The position numbers and the translations under genes were made by a program. A stretch of DNA of 64,000 nucleotides from DAOUBP01 sp964474695 (lineage in GTDB: Bacteria > Chloroflexota > Anaerolineae > CG2-30-64-16): assembly GCA_964474695.1 (NCBI GenBank), contig CAYYTK010000009.1, positions 83,211-147,210 on the forward strand, given 5' to 3'. Below, one piece after another: positions 60,519 through 64,000 of the stretch. The first letter of the stretch is position 1. Each line of letters begins with the position of its first letter. A model generated the notes under the pieces. The model was not told where the DNA came from. It was given only the letters and a program-made list of their open reading frames with translations, and ran no database searches.

Positions 60519-62765
60519 CTACGGTGTCGACAGCGTCGAGTCGTACAGCGGGCCGCCATCGACCGCGGGTTTGGCCTGATCATGCGGCACGGCCACGCGC
60601 ACCACTCCCGTGCAGGCGCCGCCATGCCCATCGCTGACCGTGAAGCTCACCGTGTAGACGCGGCCGTCGCCGCTGCCGAGCTTCTCCGCGCGGAGCTCGA
60701 CGGCGGCAGTGCCAACGCCTTTGCCATCCGGTGCGGATTTTCCGACACCGACCGGCTCATCCTGATAGATGGCGGTGACGATCAGGGCCAGGGGGTCGCC
60801 GTCGGCATCGACCCCGCCGCCCAGGGTTACAGACACGAACTTGTTGTTGGGCGACCAGAGGAGCGCAGGGCTGGCCGTGACCGCGCTGCAGTCGGGCGCA
60901 TGGTCGAGCACCGTGACTTGCACGCTGTCCTGGCCGCCCGCGCCGTCGGCGTCGGTCACGGTGAAGGTCAGGTCGTAGCTGCCCTCAGTGGCGAAGACGG
61001 CGGTGGCGGCGGCGGTAGCGCCGTAGACGGCCGCGCCGCTGGCATCAGCCACTCCGTCGCCATCAAGGTCCCAGGACCACGCGTAAGGTTCATCGAGCGC
61101 GGCGGCGGGGTCAGTCCAGGTTCCGGCCAGGGGCACGGATTCGTTGCGATAGACTGTCACGTCGGCGCCGGCCTGGGCGGTGGGGGCCACGTTGGTCACC
61201 TCCACGGTGGCGTCGTCGGTGTCGCATGCGCCCTGGGCATCGCAGACCTGCAGAGCCACGGGATGGGTGGCGGGGCCATCGAGCGCAGCGAAGACGGAGG
61301 TGGCGCCCGGCGTCTCGTAAAGGCCGTCGTTGTCCAGGTCCCAGGCGTAGGTCAGGATGTCGTCGGGATCGGGGTCAACGCTGCCCGCACTATCGAGCAT
61401 GACGCCGTCGCCTTCGGCCGCGGTGTAGGGGCCGTTTGCCTCGGCGACGGGCGGTCGGTTGGACTGTATGCCGTAGAAGACGTAGGCCGCGCCCTGGTCA
61501 ACGTTTCCGCCGACGTCGGCGCCCCACGCCCCGACCACGGCGGTGTCGCCGCTCAGGGACACTCCCACGCCAAAGCCATCTCCTACTTCGCCTGTGGTCA
61601 GCTTGTCCGCTTGGCCCCAGGCGTCCGGCCCTCCCTGGTTGCGGTAGAAGATGTAGGCCGCGCCCTGCGCGCCGTAGCATTCCCATTGGCAGAAGGACCT
61701 CCCGACGATGGCCGTGTCGCCGCTGACGGACACTGAGCCGAAGCACTCGAACGCCCCGCCGTCGGCGGCGGTCAGCTTGGCAACCTGCCCCCAGGCATCC
61801 GGTCCGCCCTGGTTCCGGTAGAAGATGTAGGACGCACCCTGGTCGATGTTGCCGCCGACGTCGGCCTTGGGAGATCCGATGATCACCGTGTCGCCGCTGA
61901 GCGAGACCAACTGATTGCCGAACAGGTCCCACGACGCGCCATCAGACGCGGTCAGCTTGGCCACCTCGCCCCAAGCGTCCGGGCCGCCCTGGTTCCGGTA
62001 GAAGACGTAGGCTTTGCCCTGCCGCGCCATTTCGCCATCTCTGGGGGCGTAGGGCGCCGAGATCACCGCCGTGTCGCCGTCCAGCGCGACCGCGCCGCCG
62101 AAGTACTCGTCGCGCGCGCCGTCAGACGCGGTGATCTTCGCTACCTCGCCCCAGGCGTCGGCGCCGCCCTGGTTGCGGTAGTAGACGTACACGACGCCAG
62201 GCCCCATCCACGATTGGGTCGCAGAGATGAGGAGGGTGTCCCCGTCGATCGCGACGGATCCACCGTAGAAGTCCGCCCACGCACCGCCGGAGGCGGTCAG
62301 CGTGGTTACCAGGCCCCAGGCGTCGGGCCCGCCCTGGTTCCGGTAGTAGACGTAGGCCCTGCCGTGGTAATCGCCGCCGAAAAAGGGCGCACCGACGATG
62401 GCCGTGTCGCCGTTGATCGCCACTGTCCCAAAGTAGTCACCCGCCGCTCCGTCGGGGGCGGTCAGCCTGGCCACCTGGCCCCAGGCGCCCGACCCGCCCT
62501 GGTTGCGATAGTAGATGTAGGCCGCGCCCTGGTCAGGCTTGCCGTCCACGTCGGTGTAGGGCGCCCCGGCAATCGCCGTGTCGCCATCAATGGACACCCA
62601 GCCGCCCAGGCCGCTGTACGGCGCGCCGTCGGAGGCGACCAGCTTGGCCACCTGCACCGGGCCGTCCGGCAAGCCGGCGGCGGCCAGGCTGGCGCTGAAG
62701 ACCAGCGCCAGCGCGATGAGGAACGTGAGAAGTTTCGCCGTAGTGGTGCGGAAAACGTGTTTCAT
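60519..62765 (-). CDS. Secreted FG-GAP propeller protein with PKD domains
   Basis: 748 residues. Signal peptide 1-30 ('LLTFLIALALVFSASLAAA'), seven FG-GAP/integrin-like repeats of about 60 residues (about 35-465; 'FGxxVxIxGDTAIVGAP' plus 'AYIFYRNQGGPDAWGQVAKL'), two PKD-type domains (about 470-640; 'PPVAEANGPYTAAEGD', 'DPDPDDILTYAWDLDNDG') and a C-terminal beta domain with Cys (about 650-748). Repeats carry Asp-rich calcium-loop candidates. AAGGAG precedes the ATG. Probably a surface adhesin-like protein; function unknown. Confidence 0.88.
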   Translation of the reverse strand: MKHVFRTTTAKLLTFLIALALVFSASLAAAGLPDGPVQVAKLVASDGAPYSGLGGWVSIDGDTAIAGAPYTDVDGKPDQGAAYIYYRNQGGSGAWGQVARLTAPDGAAGDYFGTVAINGDTAIVGAPFFGGDYHGRAYVYYRNQGGPDAWGLVTTLTASGGAWADFYGGSVAIDGDTLLISATQSWMGPGVVYVYYRNQGGADAWGEVAKITASDGARDEYFGGAVALDGDTAVISAPYAPRDGEMARQGKAYVFYRNQGGPDAWGEVAKLTASDGASWDLFGNQLVSLSGDTVIIGSPKADVGGNIDQGASYIFYRNQGGPDAWGQVAKLTAADGGAFECFGSVSVSGDTAIVGRSFCQWECYGAQGAAYIFYRNQGGPDAWGQADKLTTGEVGDGFGVGVSLSGDTAVVGAWGADVGGNVDQGAAYVFYGIQSNRPPVAEANGPYTAAEGDGVMLDSAGSVDPDPDDILTYAWDLDNDGLYETPGATSVFAALDGPATHPVALQVCDAQGACDTDDATVEVTNVAPTAQAGADVTVYRNESVPLAGTWTDPAAALDEPYAWSWDLDGDGVADASGAAVYGATAAATAVFATEGSYDLTFTVTDADGAGGQDSVQVTVLDHAPDCSAVTASPALLWSPNNKFVSVTLGGGVDADGDPLALIVTAIYQDEPVGVGKSAPDGKGVGTAAVELRAEKLGSGDGRVYTVSFTVSDGHGGACTGVVRVAVPHDQAKPAVDGGPLYDSTLSTP

Positions 62766-62852
62766 GGTGCAAACTCCTTTCGTGTCATCCTTGACTTGCT
62801 GACCAAAAATGATGACGCCCGGCGTGCGCTGAAGTTACGCCGAATTCGCCAT

Positions 62853-62912
62853 CCGTCCAATTCCCATACTCCCCTGTTGGCTGATGCCATTGGGGAGTTT
62901 TCGTTGTATCAT
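62853..62912 (+). promoter_or_regulatory. Recurrent 60-bp promoter module, copy 8
   Basis: Distal CCGTCCAAT 62853-62861, proximal TTGGCTGAT 62877-62885, hairpin arms ACTCCCC (62868-62874) and GGGGAGT (62892-62898), ATGCCA 62884-62889, a 17-base spacer and -10 TATCAT 62907-62912. An ATG at 62920, 7 bases after the -10, is in frame with the GNAT gene. Confidence 0.72.
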
Positions 62913-62971
62913 ATCAAGGATGGCCAGAAACGCGGGCTGGCAGGCCACGCCTGCACATCGAGGAGGGGAAT

Positions 62972-62998
62972 ATGTCGCTGAGAAGGTTGGTCGTATGA
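62972..62998 (+). CDS. Possible 8-codon leader ORF
   Basis: AGGAGGGGAAT followed by ATG opens an 8-codon frame (MSLRRLVV) whose TGA overlaps the ATG of the GNAT gene as ATGA. The ribosome-binding site is far stronger than that directly before the GNAT start, so ribosomes could reach the GNAT ATG by termination-reinitiation. Alternatively the site belongs to nothing and leaderless initiation at 62920 is used. Confidence 0.25.
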   Translation: MSLRRLVV

Positions 62999-63966
62999 AA
63001 ATCCGCATCTTCACGTCCGCCGACTATCCGGCGATGGTCGCTATCCACAACAGCCTGAACATCGTCTGGCCCGAACGGCCTCGCAGCCCGGAGGCCTGGG
63101 CCGAGGCCGACCGCAACCGCAACCCGAAATACAAGCACCAGCGTTGGGTCGCCGTCGAAGACGACACCGTAGTCGGTTTCGCTTCCTATGGACACAGCGC
63201 CGGCGACTATCACCCGCAACGCTTTTACGTCAACGTCGAGGTTCGTTCGGAATACCAGCGCCGCGGCATCGGTGCGGCGCTCTACGACCAGGTGCTGGAT
63301 GGGCTGCAAGCGTTCGATCCCCGCGTCCTGCGCGCGGACGCCTTTACGAATCTGCCGCAGGGTTTCGCATTTCTGCAACAGCGCGGCTTCTACGAAGCCT
63401 TTCGCGAAACGCCGGTCCATCTGGATGTCGCCGCCTTCGACCCGGGCCCGTTTGCGGCACTGGAAGCAGACCTGAACGCCCAGGGCATCTTCCTCAAGAC
63501 CCTGCGTGAACTAGCATCCGACCCGGGCCGCGATCGGAAGCTCTACGACTTGTCCTGCCGGGTGGAGCAAGATGTCCCGCACGAAGAAGCCGAGATCGAA
63601 GCAACGGAGTTCGCCGAATGGCTGACCTGGCTGAACGACCCTTCCGTGCCGCCTGACGCGTACGTGATCGCGGTGCGGGGGGACGAATATGTCGGCCTGC
63701 GGGAACTGAGTCAATACCAGGCCGGCGACGTGCTGCTGGGCGGCTTGATGGGCGTCCGGCGCGATGCGCGCAACCGCGGGATCGGGCTCGCGATGCAACT
63801 GTGGGGCATCGCTTACGCCAGAGAACATGGCTACCGCACGATCAAGGACTGCACCGCCATTCAAAACGCCCCGATGCAGGCGCTGTTCAGCCGGCTGGGC
63901 TATGCCCGCGACCCCGAGTGGCAGCAATGCCAGAAGGATATCAACCTAGGACTTTCGCTTGAATGA
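62995..63966 (+). CDS. Tandem-domain GNAT N-acetyltransferase
   Basis: 323 residues from ATG 62995. GNAT half 1 (about 1-160) with 'RSEYQRRGIGAALYDQVLDGL' and 'FLQQRGFYEAFRETP'; half 2 (about 170-323) with 'LLGGLMGVRRDARNRGIGLAMQ' and 'FSRLGYARDPEWQ'. Start uncertain: 62995 fits the fold start (AGAAGG upstream), while ATG 62920 is positioned for leaderless translation and would add 25 residues. The gene is complete; the last 34 bases of the window hold nothing recognisable. Confidence 0.87.
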   Translation: MKIRIFTSADYPAMVAIHNSLNIVWPERPRSPEAWAEADRNRNPKYKHQRWVAVEDDTVVGFASYGHSAGDYHPQRFYVNVEVRSEYQRRGIGAALYDQVLDGLQAFDPRVLRADAFTNLPQGFAFLQQRGFYEAFRETPVHLDVAAFDPGPFAALEADLNAQGIFLKTLRELASDPGRDRKLYDLSCRVEQDVPHEEAEIEATEFAEWLTWLNDPSVPPDAYVIAVRGDEYVGLRELSQYQAGDVLLGGLMGVRRDARNRGIGLAMQLWGIAYAREHGYRTIKDCTAIQNAPMQALFSRLGYARDPEWQQCQKDINLGLSLE

Positions 63967-64000
63967 GCGGCATGGTAACATGGCCACATGATTACCAAAC

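Overview
The window is GC-rich bacterial chromosomal DNA with no rRNA, tRNA, CRISPR array or recognisable insertion sequence. The most likely host is a member of the Chloroflexota (Anaerolineae or a neighbouring class). The basis is indirect: secreted proteins with Thr-Pro linkers preceded by an 'FLPLV' segment, many secreted beta-propeller and PKD-type proteins, multiple GNAT and ABC-2 genes, SARP-type and Reg_prop-type regulators, and dense palindromic repeats of a kind common in that phylum. No marker gene confirms it.

Layout. 0-4.3 kb: minus-strand efflux operon (MacB-type ATPase and two tandem HlyD adaptors). 4.5-8.6 kb: receiver protein, 78-aa protein, ECF sigma factor, ABC-2 exporter and a double GNAT. 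8.7-18.7 kb: secreted SH3b protein, ICMT-like methyltransferase, LRR-ROC-COR protein, GNAT and Eis-like acetyltransferases, PfkB kinase and CPBP protease. 18.7-29.9 kb: lipoprotein serine hydrolase, two cytoplasmic DUF2807 paralogues, a fused double ABC-2 permease with its ATPase, an ATPase-dead ABC/LytTR fusion and a NatAB-like exporter. 29.9-30.6 kb: gene remnants. 30.6-37.5 kb: secreted double FGE-sulfatase-domain protein, four GNAT loci (one with an amber codon) and an amidohydrolase lipoprotein. 37.6-46.3 kb: regulatory island (lone receiver, giant propeller histidine kinase, NarL-type regulator, SARP-like ATPase). 46.3-64 kb: small enzymes, large secreted repeat proteins, an ABC-2 exporter, a HEGGH membrane protein, three lipoprotein alpha/beta hydrolases, an FG-GAP/PKD protein and a final GNAT.

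The most notable finding is a recurrent promoter module at eight places. It has a CCGATG core with a -10 hexamer 17 nt downstream of the ATGNNN hexamer. In four copies a second, related 9-mer lies exactly 24 bp upstream, so distal 9-mer to -10 spans exactly 60 bp each time. Six copies enclose the core in a G/C hairpin whose stem bases differ while pairing is kept, so it may also be a terminator. In four copies an ATG or GTG in frame with the gene lies exactly 7 nt after the -10, suggesting leaderless mRNAs. The modules precede both lone receivers, the ECF/ABC cluster, the protease/hydrolase cluster, two further ABC exporters, a lipoprotein and two GNATs, which suggests one regulon for export, envelope and detoxification functions.

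A second theme is palindromic repeats inside reading frames: they form the linker of the fused permease, a loop in a kinase ATPase domain, part of a signal peptide, a linker in a lipoprotein and an insert in a PfkB kinase.
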